NCBI GenBank assembly: GCA_903873185.1
Contig: CAIQNN010000032.1
Span: 1-52,989 of the forward strand
Length of the DNA: 52,989 nucleotides
Origin: an uncultured Actinomycetes bacterium
GTDB taxonomy: Bacteria > Actinomycetota > Actinomycetes > Nanopelagicales > Nanopelagicaceae
Reading direction: 5' to 3'
Positions 29,901-36,577 of this stretch are shown here, piece by piece. How positions within the stretch are numbered: the first letter of the stretch is position 1; every line of letters starts with the position of its first letter. The position numbers and the translations under genes were made by a program. A model generated the notes under the pieces. That model saw only the letters and a list, made by a program, of their open reading frames with translations. It had not been told where the DNA came from and did not search any database.

Positions 29901-29951
29901 CATCGGCAAGCGATTTACGGCGGTAGTTTCGGGGCTATTCCAGTACTTCAA
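26949..29951 (-). CDS. lacZ: Beta-galactosidase, GH2 family
   Basis: Hydrolyses terminal beta-galactosides. The 1000-residue protein has the five-domain LacZ plan: a sugar-binding jelly roll (about 30-190), Ig-like domains, a TIM barrel and a C-terminal beta-galactosidase small-chain domain (about 730-1000). Acid/base Glu470 is in LGNESGHG and nucleophile Glu540 is in IMCEYSHAMGNSNG. VNRHDFHP near 365 is also conserved. No signal peptide is seen, so it is cytoplasmic. The start is TTG at 29951 with GGAG 7 bases upstream. It is first of the galT-galE-galK run and divergent from the GH36 gene. Confidence 0.95.
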   Translation of the reverse strand: MKYWNSPETTAVNRLPMLNLEHEESFTLDGQWRFQLLRSPDETPTNNWGEIPVPGLWTMQPESSIYWDKPIYTNVQMPFEQLPPAVPALNPTGIYERDFDLPEGWVGKRVVLQIGGFESVAILSVNGKEVGVAKDSRLAADFDITDYLLARKNNLQIKIVKWSDVSFIEDQDQWWHGGITRSVKIFTTPDVFLSRFYATPGLEKNGTTGKLNIRAYLGSIKDQELAGWKFTVSLGGVPKKSGAQASKVLTSHFRPNWTEISEEHRRVGSNYFHGEYWSGKIPSDVLSTLKELEPPTIDFIGFDLTFPNIKAWSAESPALYSLTIELSNPAGEVVERFEQKIGFRDVRIVGHDLLVNGAPIILYGVNRHDFHPKTGRVLSRQDMKNDLLELKKFNFNAVRTSHYPNDPALIELCDELGFYVIGEANIESHAFQDSICNDQRYLTAFVDRIARMAERDIHHPSVILWSLGNESGHGLNHEAAAAFVRKFDASRPLHYEGAIRGNWTKGHSVTDVVCPMYPSIAAITSYAKSPLLDRPLIMCEYSHAMGNSNGTLAEYWEAIHALPGLQGGFIWEFWDHGIEQHLADGRTRSAYGGDFGEAKHDGNFCCDGMVFPDRTPKPAMSEFKAIAAPLSFAVTSIPAGKFTVFNKNFFIDTSNYAIRWEISSDGAVIDSGKVSVPAVAARKSSSFSIKSKHLKNISSLGERFITFTVLKKSSTEWAPANAEIGWAQFALPSKSLPKQKISKVNQLRDIIDDNGEIALPYGVSAPALTLFRAPTDNDRIGHMATKWYRWGLDNLARDLIKVTRGAKATTIKSTWTTSAGIALKHSQTVEQVVSGIRVTETLTLPKILDDVARVGTVFELDGALTDLEFFGVGPQESYPDRKLGKVSRWRSTVWAQYVPYVRPQENGGHNGVRWIQLSGTEGERVRILLGKPSQVSVTPHRALDIAAATHDVELAPSGNVVVTLDAAHRGVGTASCGPDTIAKYLIKPGTFTWSWTFLAE

Positions 29952-29996
29952 TTAAGTCTCCACTCGTGACGGTTACCTTCCGAACTCTAGTGAAAA

Positions 29997-30020
29997 TAGA
30001 ATTAGAAAGGAAAGTTTCCT
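29997..30020 (+). promoter_or_regulatory. Promoter box and operator-like palindrome of the galactoside locus
   Basis: TAGAAT (29997-30002) fits a -10 box for the GH36 gene. Starting about 6 bases downstream, AGGAAA-G-TTTCCT (30008-30020) is a perfect inverted repeat with 6 bp arms, placed on the expected transcription start. A repressor bound there would block the alpha-galactosidase gene. The divergent lacZ start is only 57 bp away. No regulator gene is adjacent. Confidence 0.4.
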
Positions 30021-30065
30021 AGTAACCTCGCGGGTGGTTATTGGGCAAAAAGAGGGAGAAATTTC

Positions 30066-32186
30066 ATGAGCGAACGAACCGTTATTCAACTTCGGTCGGA
30101 TAATTCGACCGTTGTCTTTGAAGTTAACGATAAAGTTTTATCAATTTTATATTGGGGTAGAGATTTACTCCTCCTTGGTTCCGCAGGCGATCAAAGCGCG
30201 GCGCTAACCAACTCCGTTGCCCACAGCAGTTTGGACATCCCGCCAACTCCAGGAGTGCTTCGGGAATACTCTCGTGGCTTCCAGGGGCATCCGGCGCTTT
30301 CTGGTCACCGAAATGGCAAAGCATGGTCCACCCAGTTTTCACTGGTCGACTATTCACATCAAGGGAACGTACTGATTGCTCAACTAAGTGACGATGCCGC
30401 CCAACTTTCGTTGGAACTTGCCTATCGCTTAACTGCCGAGGGAATTTTGAAGGTCGATGCCATTCTTACCAATCTCGGCTCAGCCGAATATTCAGTGGAC
30501 CAATTCGTTTATTGGATGCCGCTTCCAGATCGTGCCAAGGAAGTTTTGGATTTCACTGGCCGCTGGTCTCATGAGCGCCACCCCCAACGCCACCCGATCG
30601 TTGCTGGTCTAACAACTCGTGAAATACGTGAAGGTCGCTCAGGGCACGATTACACAATCGCTCAAATAGCAATGACGCCAAATTCTAATTTTGCTAGTGG
30701 CGAAAACTGGGCGCTCAGCATGGCCTGGAGTGGAAACTCCGTACATCATGTCGAGCGATTAGCTGATGGCGTCCAATCAATAGGCGCCGGTGAACTATTG
30801 ATGCCTGGCGAAATCATTCTGGCTCCGGGCGAGAGCTATCAAGTGCCAGGCGTGATCGCAAATTACAGCAATCATGGTCTCGACGGTCTGAGCAGCAACT
30901 ATCACTCGTGGCTTCGGGCTCGACCATCACACCCAACAAATGTTCGGCCCCGACCGTTGACCCTAAATGTCTGGGAAGCGGTTTATTTCGCCCATGATGA
31001 AGCGACAATTCGCCAGATCACCGATGTGGCAGCTGAAATTGGCGTAGAGCGCATGGTTTTGGATGATGGTTGGTTCCATGATCGCCGAAATGATTTCGCG
31101 GGCCTTGGAGACTGGGTGGTTGACCCAGCGGTTTGGCCAAAGGGCCTCAGTTCGATTGTTAAATATATTAACGACAAGGGAATTGAATTTGGACTCTGGT
31201 TCGAAGGTGAGATGGTAAATCCAGATTCGGATTTGTATCGTGCCCATCCAGAATGGATTCTCCACGAAGCTGATCGAGTGCCGCCATTACAGCGCCACCA
31301 ACTAGTTCTTGATCTAACGCATGAAGGCGCGTATGACCACATACTGGGCCAGGTCGATGCAATTCTTTCCGAGTACAACATTGCTTACATCAAGTGGGAT
31401 CACAATCGTACTTTGGTAGATGCCGGCCATCTTGGACAAGCTGCGATTCACAACCAAACAGCTGCGATTTATCGCCTCTTCGCAGAATTAAAACGTCGCC
31501 ACCCAAAGTTGGAAATTGAAAGTTGTGCTTCAGGTGGTGCTCGCGTTGATTTGGGTATCGTCGATCTCGTCGATCGATTCTGGACCAGCGACAACAACGA
31601 TGCGCTGGAGCGTCAGACCATTCAGCGCTGGACTGGTTTAGTTATTCCACCAGAGATGCTTGGAACCCATATCGGTCCGACGCATGGCCATCAAACTGCG
31701 CGAACACATGAGATTAGCTTCCGTGCCGTTAATGCCATCTTCGGTCACGCCGGAATTGAATGGAATGTCACTGAAGCAAGTCCAGAAGAGTTGGAAATTT
31801 TAAAAAAGTGGGCCGCCCTCTATAAAGCAAAGCGCGGCTTGCTTCACTCTGGTCGCTCCATTCGAGTCGATCATCCAGATTCCAACGCTTTCTTATATGG
31901 CGTAGTTGCCCAAGATAAGAGCGAGGCGCTCTTTGCCTATGTTCAACATCGGATGAACGAATCCACCTTTCCGGCAATGGCGCTGCTACCAGGGCTCGAG
32001 CCAGAATCACTGTATGAGGTAAAGGTATTGAACGAGGTTGGCAAACCTCGCGCCCTACAAATTAAGAACCCACCTTGGCTCAAAGGGGTAAAACTGAGTG
32101 GTGCGGCACTAGCAAATATTGGAGTTAGGCCGCCAATTTTGGCTCCAGAAAACGCCATCTTGATTTCCGTGGTGAAAGCTTCCTAA
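30066..32186 (+). CDS. Alpha-galactosidase, GH36 family
   Basis: Releases alpha-linked galactose from melibiose or raffinose-type sugars. The 706-residue protein has an N-terminal beta-supersandwich (about 1-290), a TIM barrel (about 300-620) and a C-terminal beta domain. The catalytic nucleophile is Asp445 in YIKWDHNR and the acid/base is Asp509 in FWTSDNND; MVLDDGWFHDRRND (330-343) and ESCASGGARVD are also conserved. There is no signal peptide, so it is cytoplasmic and needs an importer not present here. GAGGGAG precedes the ATG. Its end overlaps the convergent lysozyme gene by 4 bp. Confidence 0.94.
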   Translation: MSERTVIQLRSDNSTVVFEVNDKVLSILYWGRDLLLLGSAGDQSAALTNSVAHSSLDIPPTPGVLREYSRGFQGHPALSGHRNGKAWSTQFSLVDYSHQGNVLIAQLSDDAAQLSLELAYRLTAEGILKVDAILTNLGSAEYSVDQFVYWMPLPDRAKEVLDFTGRWSHERHPQRHPIVAGLTTREIREGRSGHDYTIAQIAMTPNSNFASGENWALSMAWSGNSVHHVERLADGVQSIGAGELLMPGEIILAPGESYQVPGVIANYSNHGLDGLSSNYHSWLRARPSHPTNVRPRPLTLNVWEAVYFAHDEATIRQITDVAAEIGVERMVLDDGWFHDRRNDFAGLGDWVVDPAVWPKGLSSIVKYINDKGIEFGLWFEGEMVNPDSDLYRAHPEWILHEADRVPPLQRHQLVLDLTHEGAYDHILGQVDAILSEYNIAYIKWDHNRTLVDAGHLGQAAIHNQTAAIYRLFAELKRRHPKLEIESCASGGARVDLGIVDLVDRFWTSDNNDALERQTIQRWTGLVIPPEMLGTHIGPTHGHQTARTHEISFRAVNAIFGHAGIEWNVTEASPEELEILKKWAALYKAKRGLLHSGRSIRVDHPDSNAFLYGVVAQDKSEALFAYVQHRMNESTFPAMALLPGLEPESLYEVKVLNEVGKPRALQIKNPPWLKGVKLSGAALANIGVRPPILAPENAILISVVKAS

Positions 32187-33520
32187 ATTCGAATTTGACC
32201 TTTGCATGCATCCACTGGGATGGGTGTTGGTTTGATCGTTGGAGTTGGCTTGATCGTTGGAGTTGGCTTCGGTGTAGGAGATCCCGTTGTTGTGGGGGTT
32301 GGCGAAGGAGTCGGACCCGGCGCAACATCGAATTCGATGGGCTGACTTGTCACAGCGTGCACGCCGGTTGGGTCTACGAATTCGACTAATCCCAAATAAT
32401 GGCCGGCTACCAACTTCGAAGCAAAGATGGTCCATCGACCAGTTGCAGAGCGAACTATGCGTTGCGTACCGCTAGTTATTAATGAATCCAACGATCGAAA
32501 GTCCACCGTCCCTGTAACGACCGGGGTTCCATCAGGACGCAATACATCCACGACTATCTGCGCAGGGTCTTTGGTAGTCGTCGCCGCCACGGAAACAATC
32601 TTCATATTTGTCGGCTCATTGCTCGGGAGGAAATCGGCCTGCGTTGGTTGCCAGGTTCCTCTCGTAAAAGCGTAGAAGCTGGTTGAAGAGCCAGAAAATA
32701 CATTGAGGTCAACCCGATCGGTTGCAATTCCGTACTTGGATCCGATGCCACACGAGGTGTACTGCCAAAATTGCCATTGAGTAGTGCAGTTGGCCAAGGT
32801 CCATGAATGGGCATAGCAACCAGAAACTTTTAATCCTACTTTTGCCACCGAAGTTGCTGGATTTAATTTATATTGCGCGACCCAGAGCGGATACTGTGCC
32901 AACGCGGTCGATCGATCCATTGCATTCTCAAGAAATTGCGGATACGAGTAGAGAAATGGTTTACGACCAGTCCGACTCGCGACTTCATCCAGCCAAGCCT
33001 GCGCCCAAATAGTTACAAACTTTTTATTTATAAATTTAGTACAAGTTCCCGATGCATCTTTGCGAACGCAGTTATTTTCAAGGTCAAGCGAAAGCGGGAG
33101 GTCCCTTGTCGTATAGCCGCCGATTGAGGCCAACCGCCAAATAACTTTCTGGGCTTGTGCCTTTGCATCATTTACTATGAAAACCGGATCGGTGCTGTCC
33201 GGCAGAGTCGCGTAATGGTAAAAACCGGTATAAATCCCGGCAGCTTGGGCGGCAGTGCGATCGATCTTTAGATACTTGAAGGCTGTGGCGTCGGCGGCAT
33301 CAATGGAATCCGAACCCTTAATGATTGCAAATCGAATTCCAGCTTTATACATCTTCTTAAAATCAATTGGCTTTCCATTGGGATGTTGCCATCGACTGAT
33401 ATCAACGCCATGAATTAGTGAGCCGGGTCCGGCGGCCACGATCTTGGCGGGAGTGACGGCAAAAGACTGATCGGTTATCAGCGTAAGAAGTAAAAGAAAG
33501 ACAATCCCAATTCGTTTCAT
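32183..33520 (-). CDS. Secreted GH25 muramidase (lysozyme) with Ig-like domain and Pro/Thr-rich tail
   Basis: A 445-residue exported wall hydrolase expected to cut the MurNAc-GlcNAc bond of peptidoglycan. A signal peptide is seen (RIGIVFLLLLTLITDQSFA, cut near residue 21). The GH25 domain at about 35-265 carries HGVDISRWQ with Asp40 and SLDLENN with Asp146 and Glu148. A beta-rich domain follows (about 290-400), then a low-complexity tail with PTPTIKPTP repeats and a final DACKGQIRI. The tail may span the wall or serve as a linker. The gene is second in a unit with the small DnaX-like gene (4 bp overlap) behind the paired palindromes at 33793-33827. Confidence 0.88.
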   Translation of the reverse strand: MKRIGIVFLLLLTLITDQSFAVTPAKIVAAGPGSLIHGVDISRWQHPNGKPIDFKKMYKAGIRFAIIKGSDSIDAADATAFKYLKIDRTAAQAAGIYTGFYHYATLPDSTDPVFIVNDAKAQAQKVIWRLASIGGYTTRDLPLSLDLENNCVRKDASGTCTKFINKKFVTIWAQAWLDEVASRTGRKPFLYSYPQFLENAMDRSTALAQYPLWVAQYKLNPATSVAKVGLKVSGCYAHSWTLANCTTQWQFWQYTSCGIGSKYGIATDRVDLNVFSGSSTSFYAFTRGTWQPTQADFLPSNEPTNMKIVSVAATTTKDPAQIVVDVLRPDGTPVVTGTVDFRSLDSLITSGTQRIVRSATGRWTIFASKLVAGHYLGLVEFVDPTGVHAVTSQPIEFDVAPGPTPSPTPTTTGSPTPKPTPTIKPTPTIKPTPIPVDACKGQIRI

Positions 33521-33786
33521 CGCTCTTCGATTTCTAAAACTATTCCACTTACTTTGAAAATACTGGCCCTTAGCTCAGTTAGATGTTTGGGATTGCGAGC
33601 TAGGGCAAAATCGTGGTCCCCGCTCAATTTTTGACTATCGGCAAAACTGATTGTTAACTTCCCATCATTTAGGGCAACGAGACGGGCATCAAAGAAAGCC
33701 AGCCATGCGATTCGATTTACCGAGAGCAGATCATCCAAGATCGCATTCCAACTCGTTTTTAGGGCGATGAAATCGGTCTCGGTCAC
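33517..33786 (-). CDS. Small stand-alone protein resembling the C-terminal domain of DnaX (gamma/tau)
   Basis: An 89-residue protein starting VTETDFIALKTSWNAILDDL. The pattern W-x2-I-L, then AWLAFFDARLVAL, DGKLTISFAD and DFALARNPKHLTELR resembles domain III of the DNA polymerase III gamma/tau subunit, here without its ATPase. I prefer GTG 33786 to GTG 33816: TACCTT lies exactly 6 bases before it (leaderless), and the added ten residues (LRLIRYLL) look non-coding. It overlaps the muramidase gene by 4 bp. Its role, and why it is paired with a lysozyme, are unknown. The DnaX resemblance is read by eye and is tentative. Confidence 0.6.
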   Translation of the reverse strand: MTETDFIALKTSWNAILDDLLSVNRIAWLAFFDARLVALNDGKLTISFADSQKLSGDHDFALARNPKHLTELRASIFKVSGIVLEIEER

Positions 33787-33791
33787 ATATA

Positions 33792-33828
33792 GAAGGTACC
33801 TTATAAGCCTGAGCACTAAGGAACCTTC
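33792..33828. promoter_or_regulatory. Paired AAGGNNCCTT palindromes over the lysozyme-unit promoter
   Basis: AAGGTACCTT (33793-33802, a perfect palindrome) and AAGGAACCTT (33818-33827) are 25 bp apart. With flanking bases they form 11 bp inverted arms, one mismatch, spacer 15 (33792-33802 and 33818-33828). The first copy covers the TACCTT -10 box of the minus-strand unit and the second lies where its -35 should be, as expected of a repressor operator. Confidence 0.5.
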
Positions 33829-33894
33829 GCCAATTCTTCCCTACCGATTCCTCAGAAACAGTGGTAGCGTGCTAGAAAAGAACTGGAGAGTTCC

Positions 33895-34320
33895 ATGTCG
33901 GCTTGGATGTGGTTTGCGTTAGCTGGCAGCTGTGTTCTTGCCGAAATACTCACGACGGCACTGCTCTTTGCCTCCTTTGCCTTAGCCGCACTTGCCGCTG
34001 GAATCACAAATCTTTTGTTTGGTGACACTTTTGCGCAGTGGCTAGTCCTAGTGGTGGTAGCAGTCATCAGTTTGGGTCTCCTGCGCCCCTTCGCCTCAAA
34101 ATTTATTTTCCAGAAAACTCCACAAAATGACACGGGAATCGAAGCGCTGATTTCGAAAACTGGTGTAGTCGTTGCGCAAATAACTCCAGATTCGGGCACC
34201 ATAAAACTGAAAAATGAGATCTGGACGGCGCGTTGCGATTCCGGGGTAATCGAAGCTGGAGTTGCGGTTCTGGTCTTAAGAATTGAAGGCGCGGTGGCCA
34301 TCGTGGCTGCCGTAAATTAG
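33895..34320 (+). CDS. NfeD-like membrane protein
   Basis: A 141-residue protein with two or three N-terminal transmembrane helices (about 5-68) and a C-terminal OB-fold domain (about 85-141, ISKTGVVVAQITPDSGTIKL and GAVAIVAAV) typical of short NfeD proteins. In the family these partner with SPFH/stomatin proteins and help organise membrane domains. Here an SPFH gene follows 26 bp later on the same strand, the classic NfeD-stomatin pair. GGAGAG precedes the ATG. Confidence 0.9.
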   Translation: MSAWMWFALAGSCVLAEILTTALLFASFALAALAAGITNLLFGDTFAQWLVLVVVAVISLGLLRPFASKFIFQKTPQNDTGIEALISKTGVVVAQITPDSGTIKLKNEIWTARCDSGVIEAGVAVLVLRIEGAVAIVAAVN

Positions 34321-34346
34321 AAATATAGCTACATAGAGGAGAGTTG

Positions 34347-35219
34347 ATGTATACATCGGCGGTATTCGCGATTTTGGTGGTCATAGCAATCGTGATCGTG
34401 GCGCTAGCAATCAAAATTATTCCCCAAGCAAATGCCGGCGTTGTGGAACGCCTCGGAAAATATCACCGAACTTTAGAACCTGGCCTTAATTTGATTTTTC
34501 CAGGAATCGACAAACTTCGTCCACTTGTTGATCTGCGTGAGAAAGTTGTCTCTTTCCCGCCACAGCCCGTGATCACTGAAGATAATTTGGTTGTAAATAT
34601 CGATACGGTAATTTATTTTCAAGTTACCAATGCCAAGTCTGCAACCTATGAAATCGAAAATTACATTCAAGGTATTGAACAGCTTGTTGTTACCACGCTC
34701 CGAAACTCTGTCGGTGGCCTAGATTTAGAGAAAGCGCTGACTTCCAGAGATCACATTAACGCCGTGCTACGTGGCGTTTTAGATGAAGCGACAAGCAAAT
34801 GGGGAGTACGCGTCAATCGTGTGGAAATTAAGGCCATCGAGCCACCTCCAAGTGTCCAAGAGTCAATGGAGAAGCAGATGCGTGCCGACCGCGACAAGCG
34901 TGCCGCAATTCTTACCGCTGAAGGTGAGAAGCAAAGTCAAATCTTAAGCGCCGAAGGAGCACGCCAAGCCGATATTCTTCGGGCCGAAGGCGAGGCGCAA
35001 GCCGCTGTTATCCGTGCCGAAGGTGAAGCCACTGCGATCGCTAAAGTATTTAGCGCCATTCATGCGGCGAATCCCGATGAGAAGGTTTTGGCTTATAAGT
35101 ACTTGGAGCAGCTACCAGCGATTGCTAACGGAACTGCTAGCAAGATATGGGTGATACCAGCTGAGTTATCCGGTGCAGCCGCTTCCATCATGAAGGCATT
35201 TAGAGCGCCAACTGATTAA
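34347..35219 (+). CDS. SPFH / band 7 (stomatin-like) membrane protein
   Basis: A 290-residue protein with one N-terminal transmembrane helix (about 5-25), an SPFH domain (QANAGVVERLGKYHRTLEPGLN through about 190) and an alanine/glutamate-rich coiled-coil with repeated AEGE units (about 190-235), a QmcA/stomatin pattern. It should form a membrane-bound oligomer with the NfeD partner upstream. I start at ATG 34347, behind GAGGAGAG, rather than at the TTG one codon earlier. No catalytic residues are expected. Confidence 0.92.
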   Translation: MYTSAVFAILVVIAIVIVALAIKIIPQANAGVVERLGKYHRTLEPGLNLIFPGIDKLRPLVDLREKVVSFPPQPVITEDNLVVNIDTVIYFQVTNAKSATYEIENYIQGIEQLVVTTLRNSVGGLDLEKALTSRDHINAVLRGVLDEATSKWGVRVNRVEIKAIEPPPSVQESMEKQMRADRDKRAAILTAEGEKQSQILSAEGARQADILRAEGEAQAAVIRAEGEATAIAKVFSAIHAANPDEKVLAYKYLEQLPAIANGTASKIWVIPAELSGAAASIMKAFRAPTD

Positions 35220-35234
35220 TAAGGTGACTTTGAG

Positions 35235-35308
35235 TGGGGCGAGTCGGGCTCGAACCGACGACGACGGAATTATGAGTTCCGGGCTCTAACCAACTGAGCT
35301 ACCGCCCC
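35235..35308 (-). tRNA. tRNA with CAT anticodon, probably elongator tRNA-Met
   Basis: A 74-base cloverleaf on the minus strand. The acceptor is GGGGCGG with TCGCCCC (one G-T pair), the discriminator is A, the D-arm is GCTCAGTTGGTTAGAGC, the anticodon arm is CGGAA-CTCATAA-TTCCG and the T-arm is GTCGGTTCGAGCCCGAC. Anticodon CAT is shared by elongator Met, initiator Met and lysidine-modified Ile2. The D-arm and paired first base argue against the initiator; Ile2 cannot be fully excluded. Confidence 0.9.
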
Positions 35309-35334
35309 CGATGGGCGAGTCTATGCTAACTGCC

Positions 35335-35937
35335 ATGATGAGACGAACCTCCATGCTCTGTGCGCTCGTAACCGGCATGGGATTTATTTTCCTTTCGGCT
35401 CCCGCCCAAGCGGCGCCAAATTACTTCTTTCCGATATCGGGCTGCAAAGTTGTATACGGTCGATATCACCACAACTATCCAGCAACCGACATTTTGACCC
35501 AAAAAGGCTGCAAATTCGTGGCACCATTTTCTGGGATTGTCGATGAGGTAAATCGAGTAGATCGTTTCACCTGGAAGACCAACCTTGGCGCCGATCGCGG
35601 TGGGCTTTCAATCTCTGTCGTTGGTGATGATGGCGTGCGCTACTACGGCTCGCACTTATCGAAGATACCAACGACCATGGTGCCCGGGGTGCGAGTTAGC
35701 GCTGGCGAGGTAATTGGTTACGTTGGAAATAGTGGCGATGCAAAAGGCTTAGCTACACATTTGCATTTTGGAATTTCCTGGGCAACTCCGAAAGGAACTT
35801 GGTGGGTTCGACGTGGTGAGTTATATCCGTGGAAATTCTTGGATGCGTGGCGGCTCGGTAAAGATCTCTCGCCGGCAAATTCAGTGGCGACCCTGGAAAA
35901 GAAGATTGGCACTGTCCCCAAGATTCCCAGTTATTAA
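35335..35937 (+). CDS. Secreted M23-family peptidase
   Basis: A 200-residue exported LytM-type metallopeptidase, expected to cut peptidoglycan cross-bridges. A signal peptide is seen (MRRTSMLCALVTGMGFIFLS, cut after AQA). The zinc motifs are a His/Asp pair in HHNYPATD and HLH in THLHFG near residue 145, with GGLSISVVGDDGVRYYGSHLS between. It is a bare catalytic domain without binding repeats. I start at ATG 35335 because TATGCT (35322-35327) ends 7 bases before it, as at other leaderless starts here; an upstream ATG at 35311 is possible. A strong terminator follows. Confidence 0.85.
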   Translation: MMRRTSMLCALVTGMGFIFLSAPAQAAPNYFFPISGCKVVYGRYHHNYPATDILTQKGCKFVAPFSGIVDEVNRVDRFTWKTNLGADRGGLSISVVGDDGVRYYGSHLSKIPTTMVPGVRVSAGEVIGYVGNSGDAKGLATHLHFGISWATPKGTWWVRRGELYPWKFLDAWRLGKDLSPANSVATLEKKIGTVPKIPSY

Positions 35938-35951
35938 AGATTTTGAGCATG

Positions 35952-35985
35952 AAAAAAGCGGGCCAGCGAACTGGCCCGCTTTTTT
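35952..35985. terminator. Bidirectional intrinsic terminator
   Basis: A perfect 15 bp stem with six A's on the left arm, then GCGGGCCAG, a CGAA loop, CTGGCCCGC, and six T's on the right arm. It stops both the M23 peptidase message and, from the other strand, the cold shock gene at 36000. It is the only textbook intrinsic terminator I found in the window. Confidence 0.93.
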
Positions 35986-35999
35986 ACTGTTAAAGGTGA

Positions 36000-36203
36000 T
36001 TAGGCAGGATTAACTGCGTCAGCCTGAGGACCCTTTGGACCCTGAACTACTTCAAAAGTTACGGCTTGACCCTCTTCGAGAGACTTGTAACCGTTGCCTT
36101 GAATAGCTGAGTAGTGAACGAAAACATCTTGTCCGCCACCATCTACAGCAATGAAACCAAAGCCTTTTTCAGAGTTGAACCACTTAACTGTACCTGTTGC
36201 CAT
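36000..36203 (-). CDS. Cold shock protein
   Basis: A 67-residue single cold shock domain that binds single-stranded RNA/DNA. RNP1 KGFGFI (about 14-19) and RNP2 VFVHYS (about 28-33) are both intact, and the N-terminus [17 protein letters not shown] is canonical. The length is standard. GAAGGA on the coding strand lies before the ATG but may be partly paired in the 5' leader. A shared terminator lies 15 bp after the stop. It is probably constitutive or cold-induced through the leader. Confidence 0.95.
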   Translation of the reverse strand: MATGTVKWFNSEKGFGFIAVDGGGQDVFVHYSAIQGNGYKSLEEGQAVTFEVVQGPKGPQADAVNPA

Positions 36204-36347
36204 TGAGCTTTATCCTTCGGTATTTGTGTGACACCTGGGCATTCCCCAAGCGCCGGTCTTCTTCTGTACAGCGATACCGAACAAAGCTCCCAGTGATGGG
36301 TGTGCGAGAAACGGGTACTGCCAAGCGTCGGACTAGCCCAAAGTATA
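36204..36347 (-). promoter_or_regulatory. Promoter and foldable 5' leader of the cold shock gene
   Basis: On the minus strand, TATACT (36347-36342) is a good -10 box, placing the start near 36335 and giving a leader of about 130 bases. In it, TTCGGTAT (36281-36274) can pair perfectly with ATACCGAA (36223-36216). The second partner contains the first half of the GAAGGA ribosome site (36218-36213), so the fold would limit translation. Smaller ACC/GGT and GGC/GCC pairings lie inside. Temperature control of the kind known for cspA leaders is possible. Confidence 0.5.
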
Positions 36348-36456
36348 GCCGTGTGGGAGGTAAATCACTAAAAAGTTGTGGAGAACTTTTAGCTGCCTCA
36401 CGCTCATTTCTAGCCCCACTAGCCAAAAGAGCGCACTTTGGAGGAGAATTACAACC
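36348..36456. other. Intergenic stretch before DUF3145, with an A/T-rich hairpin
   Basis: This is part of the 374 bp gap between the cold shock and DUF3145 genes. It holds AAAAGTT (36371-36377) and AACTTTT (36384-36390), a 7 bp A/T-rich inverted repeat with a 6-base loop. This could be a weak hairpin or an operator. The two longer frames crossing the gap have no family features and appear non-coding. Confidence 0.4.
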
Positions 36457-36486
36457 ATGAAGTTCGCTTCGGCGAATTTGAGTTGA
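36457..36486 (+). CDS. Possible nine-residue micro-ORF upstream of DUF3145
   Basis: ATG at 36457 opens MKFASANLS and ends at TGA 36484-36486. It has one of the best ribosome sites in the window (GGAGGAG, about 10 bases upstream), although nothing long follows. It lies 91 bp before the DUF3145 start on the same strand. It could be a leader peptide or a translated decoy; no run of one amino acid points to attenuation. Confidence 0.3.
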   Translation: MKFASANLS

Positions 36487-36577
36487 TTTCGTGGCTTCGA
36501 TTTTAAGTGCCAGCGCAGGTGTTGATGGACCGGGGAAGGTCGCATCACCGCTAACTGCACCTTGAAGGAGTTTCACG

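Noticed and set aside
29971-30027. GGTTAC / GTAACC inverted repeat flanking the GH36 promoter
   Set aside because: The arms are only 6 bp and 45 bp apart; such pairs are expected by chance, and the central AGGAAAGTTTCCT site is the better operator.
32213-32300. Short direct repeats near the muramidase 3' end as a CRISPR or mobile repeat
   Set aside because: They are in frame and encode the Pro/Thr/Lys PTPTIKP tail; spacing and length do not fit CRISPR.
35235-35308. Calling the CAT tRNA as tRNA-Ile2 or initiator Met
   Set aside because: The paired first base and D-arm argue against the initiator; Ile2 cannot be ruled out by eye, but elongator Met is more likely.
36197-36460. An 87-codon plus-strand frame in the same gap
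   Set aside because: Composition is Arg/Ser-rich and random-looking, it is antisense to the csp leader, and no start signal is seen.
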